DNA of 64,000 nt from NCBI RefSeq assembly GCF_016801865.2, contig NC_068939.1:4106382-4170381 (forward strand). The letters are read 5' to 3'. The position numbers and the translations under genes were made by a program. Source of the DNA: Culex pipiens pallens (lineage: Eukaryota > Arthropoda > Insecta > Diptera > Culicidae). Of this stretch, positions 25,440 through 35,400 are shown one piece after another. The notes under the pieces are model-generated. The model was not told the DNA's origin and did no database searches. It saw only the letters and a list, made by a program, of their open reading frames with translations. Each line of letters begins with the position of its first letter. Position 1 is the stretch's first letter.

Positions 25440-25790
25440 GGACGGTACAAAATTGGGTACTAAAGCCCTATGTAAATTTTTATGTACAACGGTAAAAAAC
25501 ACGATTAAAAACCATTTCTGATCACTTTTTTTCATTTTTATGCAAAAAAAAGTTATTGACAAGACAACATTTTTTCGATGGATCAACTATGGTCCCCTTG
25601 GAACGAGCTGTCAAGTAGGAGCTTTTCTGTCAAGAAGGACCGCGAGGTTAATTTTTCAAAATTGATTTAAAAATCCATTTTAAACTCTTTGTGGTCGTAC
25701 AAAGGGTCATTGTACTCAGAAAAAATAAGCTTTATCGCTGTAAACAATAATATCAGCAATCTAAGCTTCATTTTAGGACCCAATTTAACC
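25440..25790 (+). repeat. Dispersed repeat R1 ('ctatggtccccttggaacgagctg'), copy a
   Basis: Contains 'gtactaaagccctatgtaaa', 'ttgacaagacaac', 'atggatcaactatggtcc', 'cttttctgtcaagaaggacc', 'caaagggtcattgtactcag' and 'ttttaggacccaat' in that order. The same order occurs at 26490-26815 and 45600-45830 (+) and on the - strand at 50345-50640. No coding capacity. Confidence 0.7.
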
Positions 25791-25841
25791 TCAATCTTTT
25801 TCGTATACGTACACGCAACACATGCGCACGTAGATAACTCT

Positions 25842-26153
25842 ATAGAGATCTCCACGGATTCTCTCACGCACACCATGTTTCTGTGTTAGTATTTGTATTT
25901 AAAGTATTGTTTTGGTTTTGATCGATTGTGATTGGCTGAATTCCAAGCAGCTGATTTTGTTTACACTATTTTCACGCAGACATAGGCAAATCGAGTAGAC
26001 AAGTCGCCTGTAAAAACCAGCTGTTTTCCACGTGCTCGTGGTATAACAAAGGACACAGCTGATTTTGACAGACGAATCATTCTACTCGATTTGCCTATGT
26101 CTGCGTGTAACTAAACTCCAAACTAACACACTCTCGCGCGTGGATATCTCTAT
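25842..26153. mobile_element. 312-bp MITE 'ATAGAGATCTCCACG...', copy 2
   Basis: Same ends and internal hairpin as 25076-25388. Both copies share the phrase 'ccacgtgctcgtggtataac' in the centre, itself palindromic around CCACG/CGTGG. A related fragment occurs at 37925-37985 inside another MITE. Confidence 0.75.
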
Positions 26154-26489
26154 TGGTTGCTAGAAATATACATTATGACAAGCCTGAAAAAACCTTTTGT
26201 ACAAGAAGTATCCCTTTTTCGACCTGAAGATTTAAAACATCAAAAAATTCTACCAAGTCAGTATTCTGAAACATTCATAGTTATAAGGAAAATCCAAATC
26301 AAGCTCAAAAGAAACCAAATTGTTACATGTTATCTCGAAAAAATAAATTGAATTGAATTGACTGCATTTTGAATTTAAAAAAATACATTTTTTTCAAAAT
26401 GTTATCACAGCTTTTTCAGCCGCCATCTTGGATTTAAGTATTCTAACTCATTTGAGAGAAGTTTAGGAGTGTACTTAAGCTCGACAATT

Positions 26490-26833
26490 GAGCACTAAAG
26501 CCCTATGTAAATTTTTATTTACAACGGTAAAAAACACGATTAAAAACCATTTGTAATCACTTTTTTTTTGCAAAAAAAAATAAAAAATTGACAAGACAAC
26601 ATTTTTTCGATTGATAAACTATGGTCTCCTTGGAACGAGCTGTCAAGTAGGACCTTTTCTGTCAAGAAGGCCATGAAGTTATTTTTTTTTTAAATTCAAT
26701 TAAAAATCCATTTTGGTCGTTCAAAGGGTCATTGTACTCAGAAAAATAAGCTTTATCGTTATGAGCAATAATATCACAAATTTAAACTTCATTTTAGGAC
26801 CCAATAAAAATAATACAACAAAAAACAATTATT
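26490..26833 (+). repeat. Dispersed repeat R1, copy b
   Basis: Same ordered landmarks as copy a, from 'gcactaaagccctatgtaaa' to 'ttttaggacccaataaaa'. It abuts the left end of the 26834-32308 element. The stretch 26154-26489 between the MITE and this repeat has no defined feature. Confidence 0.65.
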
Positions 26834-26874
26834 TGGGGCCCGACCAGCAGAAAACCGTTTGGCAGAAAGGTCAA

Positions 26875-26900
26875 ATAGTAATAGTAATAGTAATAGTAAT
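26875..26900 (-). repeat. 3' microsatellite tail of the CR1 LINE
   Basis: Four TAGTAA units on the + strand directly at the junction between the host element and the LINE 3' UTR, as expected for CR1-type target-primed insertion. The junction 'gtcaaat|agtaat' is sharp. Confidence 0.75.
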
Positions 26901-27014
26901 TTTATTTGGCAACGATATCCTGTTAGTTAGACTTTTTATCAGGGCAAGGACGGAAACTGTTTAGAGTATTAAGTTGGGAGAAGTAAAATTGACTAGTTAC
27001 AATTCTCGTTAAAT

Positions 27015-29891
27015 CTAATTCTGATTTTCACGAACTATTGCGCGCTTGAAAGCGAAAGTGCGCGTCTCTCTCTTGGTGGCCAGGGGTAGTTGATTCCAGC
27101 AGGACGTCCCGTGGACCAGCAGGCTTTTTCCACTGGCAGTCGTGTGTCGTGGAACGATGAAATTTGAGGCACGTTCGAGTTGTCCGCGTTGCAGATGTTG
27201 CGCGATGTAGCCCGGCAGTCGACCCTCGTATGCTTGCTTCATGAAGCAGCATATTCGAAGTTTGTAGTTCGTGGGGAGATCGTGTCCTAAAATTGTGCTT
27301 CGAACTGCTGCTGTTGTGTCTCGGCAACGGAGATTGTGGACGAAGCGAATCGACGATTTGAAGCACCGATGTAGCCGTTCGCGCAGTGCAGCGGCCAGTC
27401 CAGGATAGTATACCACGTCACAGTAGGTGAAGAATGGTATCACTGCAGCTTGAACCAGTTTGCGGCGTGTTTCCGTTGACAGTACGGGACCAAACCGGCG
27501 GAAGGTGCGAAGTGTACTGTAGGCCTTCTGCAAGACGTCATTCACCTGCTGTTCCCAGGTCAAGTTTGTGTCCATCTTGATCCCGAGGTTCGTGACATGA
27601 CCGCTTAATGGAATGCTGGTGTTGCAGAAGACTACGTCTTCCGTCGGCGTGACCGCGCCAGTCTTGCAAAAGATAATGGCCTGGGTTTTCTTGGGATTCG
27701 GGAACAGACGGTTAGCTTTTGCCCAGCTTGCAATCGCGGCGAGATCCTCGTTGACCGCCCGCACTAGCTGATCAACGTTCGCGATGGGTCCTGACAGATA
27801 AATCTGTAGGTCATCGGCGTAAAGCTGCCATCCACATTTTAGCGCTCTAGGTAAACTGTTTATGTAGAGGCTAAACAGCAAAGCGCTGAGACACGAGCCT
27901 TGGGGGGTTCCGTCAGGGACTTGCATCGCGGCAGACACAGCGTTACCGCGGCGAACAACTTGAGTGCGGTCGCTCAGGTACGAGGCGATCAGGTCGCAGG
28001 CAGCTCGAGAGAAGCGGAATTCGTTGCGCAGCTTGTCCCTCAGCATCCGGTGATCGACACAGTTGAAGGCGAGTGAAAAATCGACGAGGACCATCACTGT
28101 GCACCGATTCTCGTCCAGATTGCTGTACACGTCGTGAACCACTTTGGACAAGGCCGTCGTGGTACTGTAGCCTCTTCTGTAGCCTGATTGGTTCGGCGCA
28201 AGGAGTGGTGGATCAGTCGTGTTCAGATGTTCCGAGATCTGGGAGAGGAGAACCTTTTCCAATACCTTGGACACGGCCGGTAGAACGCTGATCGGACGAA
28301 AATCCTTCGGTTGTGAGGGATTGGCTGACTTTGGGATTGGAGTCACAATTCCCTTTTTCCAGATCGTCGGAAAGGTCTTCGTGTCGATGATGTTGTTGAT
28401 CAGATGAGTGAGGAGGGGAAGGATGTACGGACACAGCAGTTTCACCAACGAGATTGGGATCTCGTCACAGCCGGCGGCGTTGGTTTGTATCTCGAAGATC
28501 TTTGCGCAAACTTCGTTGACGTCGGTGTGACGGAACACGAAACGCGGTTCGCCAGGATCGTAAACAGTTCGGTGACTTGGTTCTACAGGCCGCTGGTTAT
28601 GGTCACCTGTGTTCAGCTGTCGATGTCCGGTTGTGAAGAAGGTGTTCAGTTCGTCCGCGTCTACTCCCTCAGCTGGCTCGGTCTTCTTAGCGTTATTGTG
28701 GATCCCTTCTCGCCTCAAGTTGTTCCAGAGCTTCTTCGGTGGTAGGTTCTGGTCGAAGTTTTGTTCTGCGTACCTCTTCTTGGCGTCGAAGATCAACGAG
28801 TTGGCTCGGTCGCGCTTTCGGACGAAGTCCAGCCATTGGTTGTCCCCCTGCTCTCGGTTCGGGTTGCGCGAGTACAGCGCGAACGCAAGATTTCGCTCCT
28901 CAACCGCTCGCTTTATACCGGCTGTGATCCATGGCGTCCTGGCGTCTCGCACAACAATTGTGCGCTCAGGAGCGTGGCGGTCCATCAGATTCTTAAGGCT
29001 GTTAGTTAGTAACTCGGCTTTCGTAGATGAATTATCCGCAGCAAAGAAGGGCCGGTGATCCATCGCTTGGAAGTCCGCCTGCAGCCGAAGTTGGTCAATC
29101 GCCTTGAAGTTCCTGACACGAGTGGTTACTGGAGCTGGGTTCCGCACTCTCACTCTGGCCAGCAGGTAAACTATTTCGTGGTCGGAGATAGTATTACCTG
29201 TACAAGCTTGGGATTTGACGACCAATCCGGGGGAATCAGTGATCATCAAATCGATGGTTGTGGCACTGGTTTCCGTTATCCTGGTCGGGCCAGTCGGGAG
29301 AATCGTAAGGTTGAATGTTGCGTTAATTCGATGCAGTGCCACTAGATTGGCTGATGGCTGGGGAGCGGTGATGTTGGTGTTGAAATCGCCCACTACGTAC
29401 AGCCTGTCAAAACCAACGTCCAGGAGGTCCAGTAAGAGCTTCTCGTAGCACTGGGCGAAGTTGGGGTTCGTACTGAGCGGATTGTAAAGCGTAACAACGC
29501 AAACATTCCAGTCGTTGATTCGTATCCGGATGGCCAGAAACTCGACGCGCTGGTTGATGGGTGTCGCAGGATCAAATGCTGACTTGATCATCGTGGTAGC
29601 TTTTAATCCCTTCCGCACGTAAAGTCCCACACCGCCGCAGGTTTTGGCACCTCGACCCCTGCCGGAGGGGAGCGAGTGCTTAACGAAGTCGTATCCGGGT
29701 ATGCGTATTGGTCCAATAGGTGAAGAAGACTTTAGTTTGGTTTCGGTGACGGCGAACATGTGGTACTGCTTCTTGTCGAGGATGATCTTCACACCGTCAA
29801 TGTGCCGTTCAAGTCCACGGACATTCAGATGTCCGATACGTAAGTTCTGGAAGTTTCTGAGCATGCTATTTGTGGAAAACGTCAGCAGCAT
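27015..29891 (-). CDS. CR1 LINE ORF2: endonuclease-reverse transcriptase, intact
   Basis: Single open frame of 958 residues from the ATG at 29891; an upstream in-frame ATG at 29969 overlaps ORF1. Domains in order: apurinic-like EEP endonuclease in the first ~230 residues (HLNVRG, TETKL, VVGDFNTNI, ISDHEIVY), then reverse transcriptase with NQSGYRRGYSTTTAL, VLVDFSLAFNCVDH, GTPQGSCLSALLFSLYIN and the catalytic YADDLQIY. No RNase H domain follows. All expected catalytic motifs seem present and there is no stop, so the copy may be young. The chosen start follows the ORF1 stop by 7 bases, a stop-restart arrangement. It would nick target DNA and copy the element RNA in place. Confidence 0.9.
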   Translation of the reverse strand: MLLTFSTNSMLRNFQNLRIGHLNVRGLERHIDGVKIILDKKQYHMFAVTETKLKSSSPIGPIRIPGYDFVKHSLPSGRGRGAKTCGGVGLYVRKGLKATTMIKSAFDPATPINQRVEFLAIRIRINDWNVCVVTLYNPLSTNPNFAQCYEKLLLDLLDVGFDRLYVVGDFNTNITAPQPSANLVALHRINATFNLTILPTGPTRITETSATTIDLMITDSPGLVVKSQACTGNTISDHEIVYLLARVRVRNPAPVTTRVRNFKAIDQLRLQADFQAMDHRPFFAADNSSTKAELLTNSLKNLMDRHAPERTIVVRDARTPWITAGIKRAVEERNLAFALYSRNPNREQGDNQWLDFVRKRDRANSLIFDAKKRYAEQNFDQNLPPKKLWNNLRREGIHNNAKKTEPAEGVDADELNTFFTTGHRQLNTGDHNQRPVEPSHRTVYDPGEPRFVFRHTDVNEVCAKIFEIQTNAAGCDEIPISLVKLLCPYILPLLTHLINNIIDTKTFPTIWKKGIVTPIPKSANPSQPKDFRPISVLPAVSKVLEKVLLSQISEHLNTTDPPLLAPNQSGYRRGYSTTTALSKVVHDVYSNLDENRCTVMVLVDFSLAFNCVDHRMLRDKLRNEFRFSRAACDLIASYLSDRTQVVRRGNAVSAAMQVPDGTPQGSCLSALLFSLYINSLPRALKCGWQLYADDLQIYLSGPIANVDQLVRAVNEDLAAIASWAKANRLFPNPKKTQAIIFCKTGAVTPTEDVVFCNTSIPLSGHVTNLGIKMDTNLTWEQQVNDVLQKAYSTLRTFRRFGPVLSTETRRKLVQAAVIPFFTYCDVVYYPGLAAALRERLHRCFKSSIRFVHNLRCRDTTAAVRSTILGHDLPTNYKLRICCFMKQAYEGRLPGYIAQHLQRGQLERASNFIVPRHTTASGKSLLVHGTSCWNQLPLATKRETRTFAFKRAIVRENQN

Positions 29892-29898
29892 GGTGCGT

Positions 29899-30939
29899 CT
29901 AGCAGCGTGATGATGCGGAAAGTTCCGCTGATGTGGCATCGAAGAAGATCGACGTGTCTTCGCCATCAAGATCGCCTCCGGCGAGTTCCAAGACCTGCTC
30001 CAAGGTCTCGATGGGAGCGTACTGCTTTTGTCCCGGGAGTAGCACGGATACCCTATCGTTCCGAATGAACACGGACTTGACCTGCTTGCGCTGCTTGAGA
30101 CGAAGGGCCAGGTTGCGGATCCGAAAGGTGTTGATCGACATCGCTTCGTTCAAGGTGAACCGATAGTCCAGAGATGGTCCGCCTCGAAGGTTGCACAGCT
30201 TTGCCGTCTGGTGTCGCTGGAAATACTGCCGCAATACTACTCCTCTCGATTCGGCGCTGTTGAAGATCACCATGATTGTTGGGGTCAAGGAGCGGTCGGT
30301 CCACTTAGATGTCTTCACGGGAAGACGGAAACATTTTACGACGTTCGACATTTCGCTTTCGCAGTCGAGGAGACGGAGTACGTTTCCGACCAGGTCTCTG
30401 ACGTTCTCGCCTTCATGGTATGGGATCTTGTTCACAGCAAGTCTGCAGCAGTTCACGGTACGGGAGCAGGTTTTGGCCAAGGTGGCACACTTTTCAATCG
30501 CCTCAAGCTTCTCGTTGATGTTGCTCGTCAAGCGATCTCGTGCAACATCCCAATGGTCCTAACTGCTCAGCTTGTTCTGGATACGGTCGAGTTGCCTCTT
30601 GCAGGTGGCTCGTGACGAGTTCAACTCTGCCTGCAGCTTGCACAGCTCCGACGACAAGTCTTGAATTAGCTTGGCCAACTTGTCGATCTCTTCGTTGTGG
30701 GGAGGATGTTGGACCTGCAGTTTGGGGACAAGGCTTCCGCGTACCGAGCAGGAGTCACAAAAATACTCGTAGTTTGCGATTGACTCCATCTGTGCATCAC
30801 TGATTCGCATACATGCCGAGTGGAACCACCGTGAGCAGGAATCGCAATCGAGCCAGTTGACCACCTTCGGTTTCCGCTTCTTCGATTTGCTTGGAGGCTC
30901 GCTGTTGTTGCAGGCACTGCAGATTTCTTTCTTCCCCAT
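29899..30939 (-). pseudogene. CR1 LINE ORF1 with one in-frame stop
   Basis: One frame runs from ATG 30939 to TAG 29899-29901, interrupted only by a TAG at 30559-30561. Both parts are in the same frame, so this is a nonsense codon, not a frameshift. The first 70 residues carry a PHD-type Cys4-His-Cys3 pattern (CSACNNSEP, CDSCSRWFHSACM, YFCDSC). The middle is coiled-coil-like (IDKLAKLIQDLSSELCKLQ), and the second part is a basic, RNA-binding-like domain ending EDTSIFFDATS. PHD-like ORF1 proteins are typical of CR1-related insect LINEs. Without the stop the product would be 346 residues. Confidence 0.8.
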
Positions 30940-32308
30940 GTTGGTGATAGTGGCGCTACAGACTACCAGCGCTGACGTTCACTTTACACACACACAGTCA
31001 CAAACAAAAAAAAAACAACAACAAGAGCTTTGACGTTTCACTTATGGCGGCTTTAGCGTGCGGCACAAAATCCAAGTTTTCACCAAATTAAGTGAATAAA
31101 ACAGTTGGCAAACACACAACTAATGATCCGAGACCACTTAAGTTTCTACCGCACACACTTTTTTCCGCAGATTTCGAATTGAAGCGGTTGAAAATCGCGA
31201 ATTACGGGAGCGCGTCTTTTCCTCCCCGCTCTGAATAAATCGTCTGGATTTTGCCAATAGAATATCGATATCGATGTCTTTGTGCTATCTTATGCTAACT
31301 AGATAGGAAAACCAGCGAGCTTAGTACAAGAGAGCACAGAGGCATCGAAAAAAAATGGCAGAAAAGTTCAATCAGCAGATAATTGATAAGCAGAAAATTA
31401 AATTGAAGAATAAGTCAAAGAGCCTAAAAATCAACAGGCAGAAAGTTAATCAGTAGAAAATTAAAAAGTAGAAATTAATAAGCAGAAACTTTAATGGCAG
31501 ACAGTTGATCAGCTGAAAAATTACACAGCAGAAAATGAATTTGCACAAAATTTAATGGCAGAAATTCAGGAATGCCACTTGCTTTTTTTTAAATGTCTGT
31601 AAAAAAATCTGTGTATGTCTTAGATCTGTATAAAATTCAAATATATATCAATTTACAGTCATGGAAATCTATCAGAAATTGCGTTTTTAAGCATTTGAAG
31701 ACTAAGGAAATAAGTTTCGGTTGATATTTTCACAAAATGAAGTTTTTTTAAAGTTTGTGCACCTCAAAAAATGTCTGCCATAAGCTCAAATGTCTGTTAA
31801 ACACAGACAAATCTGTGCATCTGGCATCCTTGGGCTGAATAGTTATTTGGCAGAATAACTAATTTTTGATACGTGCAAAATAAAAAAAAACTTGCTTTTT
31901 TCTAGAATTTTTCACCTACAGATTTGCCGGAGATATTTTTATTTTATATTATCACAGCACTTCTGTCATTTGAAGCAAAAAGGCTTTTTTGTATAAGAAA
32001 AACTACGCACAAAAATTAGCTCCCTAATTTTTCGAGCCAATATGGAAGTAAAGCCCATTCTGCCTATTTATTTTCTGCTATTCAACTCTTCTGCCATATA
32101 ACTACTTTTCCTTGTAATTGTTTCTGCCTTTTATTTTTTCTGCCTTTAATTTTTTCGGATCTTTGACTTTTTCTGCCAATAAATTTTCTGCCTATCAATT
32201 TTCTGCTTATTCTGCCATTTAATATTCTGCTAATTGACATATTCTGCAATTTGACCTTTCTGCGATGGCATTTTGCCAAACGATTTGCTGCCGATTGACC
32301 CGACCCTA

Positions 32309-33448
32309 GTAAAAGATATTTCATATGAAATGTAAAATCGTTTGATTCGTGCCTTGAATTTAATTCAAAATGTAATATAAATCAATATTTTGGTATACAG
32401 AACTAGTTTTGAAAAAATCTTCCAAATTTTGACTTTTTAGCAATTTTACCTAAAATTTATAAGCTTATAAATTTAGTAAACTAAATAAAAATATTGATTT
32501 TTTTTCATAAACACTGTAGCAGCACGACGTAAACATAAAATTTTAACACTATAAATCAAACTATCAATGTTTTAGATCTCAGAAACTTCAGATTTGATCA
32601 AATCGAGTTCTGCAAAATTCTAGAATCATCAAGACTTCCTCCTTTCAAATCTCTGGAAAAAATAATCGTCTCGATTGGTTGAGTAATGGCCGAGTTCCAG
32701 CGAGTTGAAGTTACTGTTCCGAATTTTTTGGGAGCTTGGGTGATTGAATGTTATTTGATATTTTTTTAGAGGAAGCGGAGCCAATTCAAAAAAAGTAATA
32801 ATAACTGTAAAGTAATATAACTGCTTAACCCTCTACTGCTCAAATTTTTTTTTTCGAAAGTATTTATTTTTCCCGTGTCATTTTGAAGAACTTTTGTTCT
32901 GCGAAAAACTTTACTTCTCTTGTTTTGTGTTTTTCTTGTTTTATTTTTAGTATTTTAATTTGCATTTATCTTGTTTAGTTTATGTTTGTTTTTGGTAGTA
33001 TTTGGCCTATTCTATCACCTAATATAATTACATTTTGCTTATCAAATTCTTCTTTCCAATGCTTTTAAAGATCAAAAATCGGTTGGAAATTTTTTTTTTT
33101 TGCGATTTTTTAGATCGAAGCCTGTCTAAATGCGGGGTTCTGTTGTAGGGGGTTAATATCGTTTAATCTGCAATACACATACCTTATTCAATTCGCAGTT
33201 TTACTTTAAAACTGCGTAAAAAAAACCCACTCGTAATAAATCCACGAGATATCTTTGTTTACAAACACTCAACACATGTACTTACCGTTGGTGCGCAATA
33301 TGCCATGAAGGTGAATTTGATAATTCTTGTTATGAACAACGAAAAATATCGAACTTTTGTAATTAAACGGTAAGGGATAATAATCAACAGTATTTTAGCT
33401 GGAAGTATCAGTTTGTTATTTTTTCATCTGTTTGATTTGGTCAAACCA
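32309..33448. other. AT-rich intergenic stretch, no gene
   Basis: No ORF or defined element. 32820-33150 begins 'taaccctctactgctcaaat', a phrase typical of mosquito dispersed repeats, but no borders could be fixed. Confidence 0.5.
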
Positions 33449-33657
33449 GGGGAAATTCTCGTATGTTTGGCAGGTTAAGCACTTGCTCTTAACTCCATCA
33501 AATTTGCCAAAATTTCTAATAGAAACTTGCTTGCTCACTTCTCATTGAGATATGTATCACTTGATTTCAGTTGAAACGCTTTTAAGGAGCTGTAATTGAT
33601 TGTCAAAGTGCTCTTATGGCAACATTAGTGGCACGCTGAAGTTAAATGCTGTTCCCC
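33449..33657. mobile_element. Short MITE 'GGGGAAATTC...CTGTTCCCC', copy 2
   Basis: Same ends and interior as 10249-10519, but 62 bp shorter because it lacks the central segment with the internal duplication. Right flank is TA; the left flank reads CA, probably a mutated TA. Confidence 0.7.
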
Positions 33658-35400
33658 TATGATCAAAAGTGCTAGAAAAGAAATAACAAAATGTGGTTCA
33701 AACTAAAAAAGCAAATCTGAAAAACAGTTTAGAGAAACACAGAAAAAAAACATGATTTTTACAACTTGTAATGCAATATTGTCACTTAAATGACGAATTT
33801 CGTACTTAATCTACTGCACATTATCTCATTTTTAAGTTAAACCCAGCGTTCCAAAAGAACATTTCGCCAAACTTTGCGTTCTTTTCGTAAAATGTCCCAG
33901 TGAAAAATAACACAGCCGGGCCACATAAAACTATTAAAACCTTCTCCGGTGCTGCTGCTGATGCCGCAGCCGCGCATACATAATTGCGCGAATGCACTAC
34001 TACCAGCGCGCGATTCGGTGGAGGGGTTCACCACACAAGTACATGGCCAGGCCAGCAGCAGCATCATCCGTCGCCGCACAAGTGACCGTGACTTGGGGTC
34101 GTTTTGGGGGGGACTCCGAAAAGGGAGTTTGTTATTTGACCTTGTTTTCGGGCACACTCTTGACGAATTATTGAACATTATTTAGAAAAGATACAAGATT
34201 AGCAACTGCTGATAAGATCAAACTAGCCAAAGTGGTTACATGCAACGGTATCTGGAATAGTTGCAGCTCGAAGAGAAAATCGACGAGGAATAGCAGTAAA
34301 CAAATAAAGGTTGAACTTCTGCTGGCTCTCGCTCTACAGTCGCTGCGCCAGAAGCATGTACGAAATGCAAGCTAAGCGCGACTGTGTGTGGAATTAAATT
34401 CGCAATCATTCTTTATTTCTGTTTGCTGGCTGGTGCTGCCACCGCCGCCGCTGCCCCAGGGCTTATGAAACATTCTATTTCCTTTTTTTTGTGAAGAGAG
34501 TTTGTTTAGAACCAATTTGATTTGAATGATTTTGAAGAAATTGCCACCGTGGTGCCAACTTTCTATTGTTCTTCGGAACGGCAACAACGCCGCCAGCTCG
34601 AATCGTTATCGTTCTGAATGAGAAGGTACAAAATTCATTAAATATTCAACAGCCACCAGCGACAAAGTGAATATTGATTCGGCCGAGTGCTGTTTTTTCG
34701 AAAAAGGGAAACCTCAGGGCAGCCCAAACCACGGGACGTTGGGATCAGGTGGTGGAGGTTCCGGGGGTGGTCACGGCCCCCAAAAACCGAGCCAACTCCC
34801 TTCGAGCCGTCGTCGTCGTCGTCGCCGTCATCAGAGTGTGTATTCCAGGCACCATTTTGCCCTCTGCTGGGCCATGGCTCTCCCTCTCGCTGGTGCTGCT
34901 GCTCTCGCTCTCACTCTTGCACTTGGCCACCGGATCGAACCCGGGGACCCAACTCCGATAGCCCCTTCACAAACCTTCCGATTGTTCCGACGACAAGCTT
35001 CTTCCTTTCATTCACTTCTTCAAACCAGAAGAACCACAACACCATCTTAGCAGGCCACGGCCAACCTCCTCCTCCTCCTCCACCACCTTCTTCTTCGTAC
35101 GCCTGCCTTCCAAGAAGATTTTTCACCCGAAAGAACCGAACCCAATCGACCGTGAATGGGGGAGGAAGTCAGGAGAAAAAAAAAATACAAGCAAAAACGC
35201 AAAATGCGACTTTTTACCTCGAAAAGTGGGCCCGCGGGCCGGAACTCGCTCGCAATCGGTCACACGCGACACTGGGACACTTTTGCGCTAGTTTTCCGCA
35301 CCGGAACGCATCGTTTTGCACCGTTTTTTGCACTATTTAAACTCGGGTTTGATTTTTCTTCAGGCAGCCATTAAGCGAACGGCGTTTTCTTTGAGCGAGC
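33658..35400. promoter_or_regulatory. GC-richer unique region, candidate distal promoter or 5' exon of ARIP4
   Basis: 34660-35380 is markedly less AT-rich than anything around it, lacks transposon signatures and has overlapping but unrecognisable ORFs on both strands. On the - strand there is 'ggtttaaatagtgc' (TATA-like) followed by CAG-rich sequence and a possible donor 'TTCGAG|GTAAAAAG'. Because ARIP4 coding exon 1 begins at a splice acceptor, a leader exon must lie above 21131 and this is the best-looking place. Speculative. Confidence 0.25.

Larger units (their letters stand above)
26873..31330 (-). mobile_element. CR1-like non-LTR retrotransposon, near full length
   Basis: Minus-strand element with a 5' untranslated part above 30940, ORF1 30939-29899, ORF2 29891-27015, about 110 bp of 3' UTR and a 3' tail of TTACTA-type units at 26875-26900 (seen as 'agtaatagtaatag' on +). 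A PHD-like zinc finger in ORF1, an EEP endonuclease plus reverse transcriptase in ORF2, and a short tandem-repeat 3' end fit the CR1 clade. It is inserted in the 'ggcagaaaggtcaaat' arm of the surrounding element. The 5' border is approximate. Confidence 0.88.
26834..32308. mobile_element. Element with 'gcagaaa'-repeat inverted arms, split by a CR1 LINE
   Basis: The left end, GGGGCCCGACCAGCAGAAAA then 'cgtttggcagaaaggtcaaat', matches the complement of the right end at 32225-32308 (AGGGTCGGGTCAATCGGCAG, 'cgtttggca', 'cgcagaaaggtcaaat'). Inside, 31350-31570 is a run of degenerate units of the form 'ggcagaaaattaa' on one strand, and 32060-32280 is the same run on the other strand. The element is therefore built of inverted arms of short degenerate tandem units and has no ORF of its own. 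The LINE 26873-~31330 interrupts the left arm. Confidence 0.65.

Noticed and set aside
34667..35374. Overlapping ORFs of 72-217 codons in the GC-rich island
   Set aside because: Low-complexity (R/P/S runs), overlapping in three frames, no domain; treated as possible regulatory or leader sequence instead.
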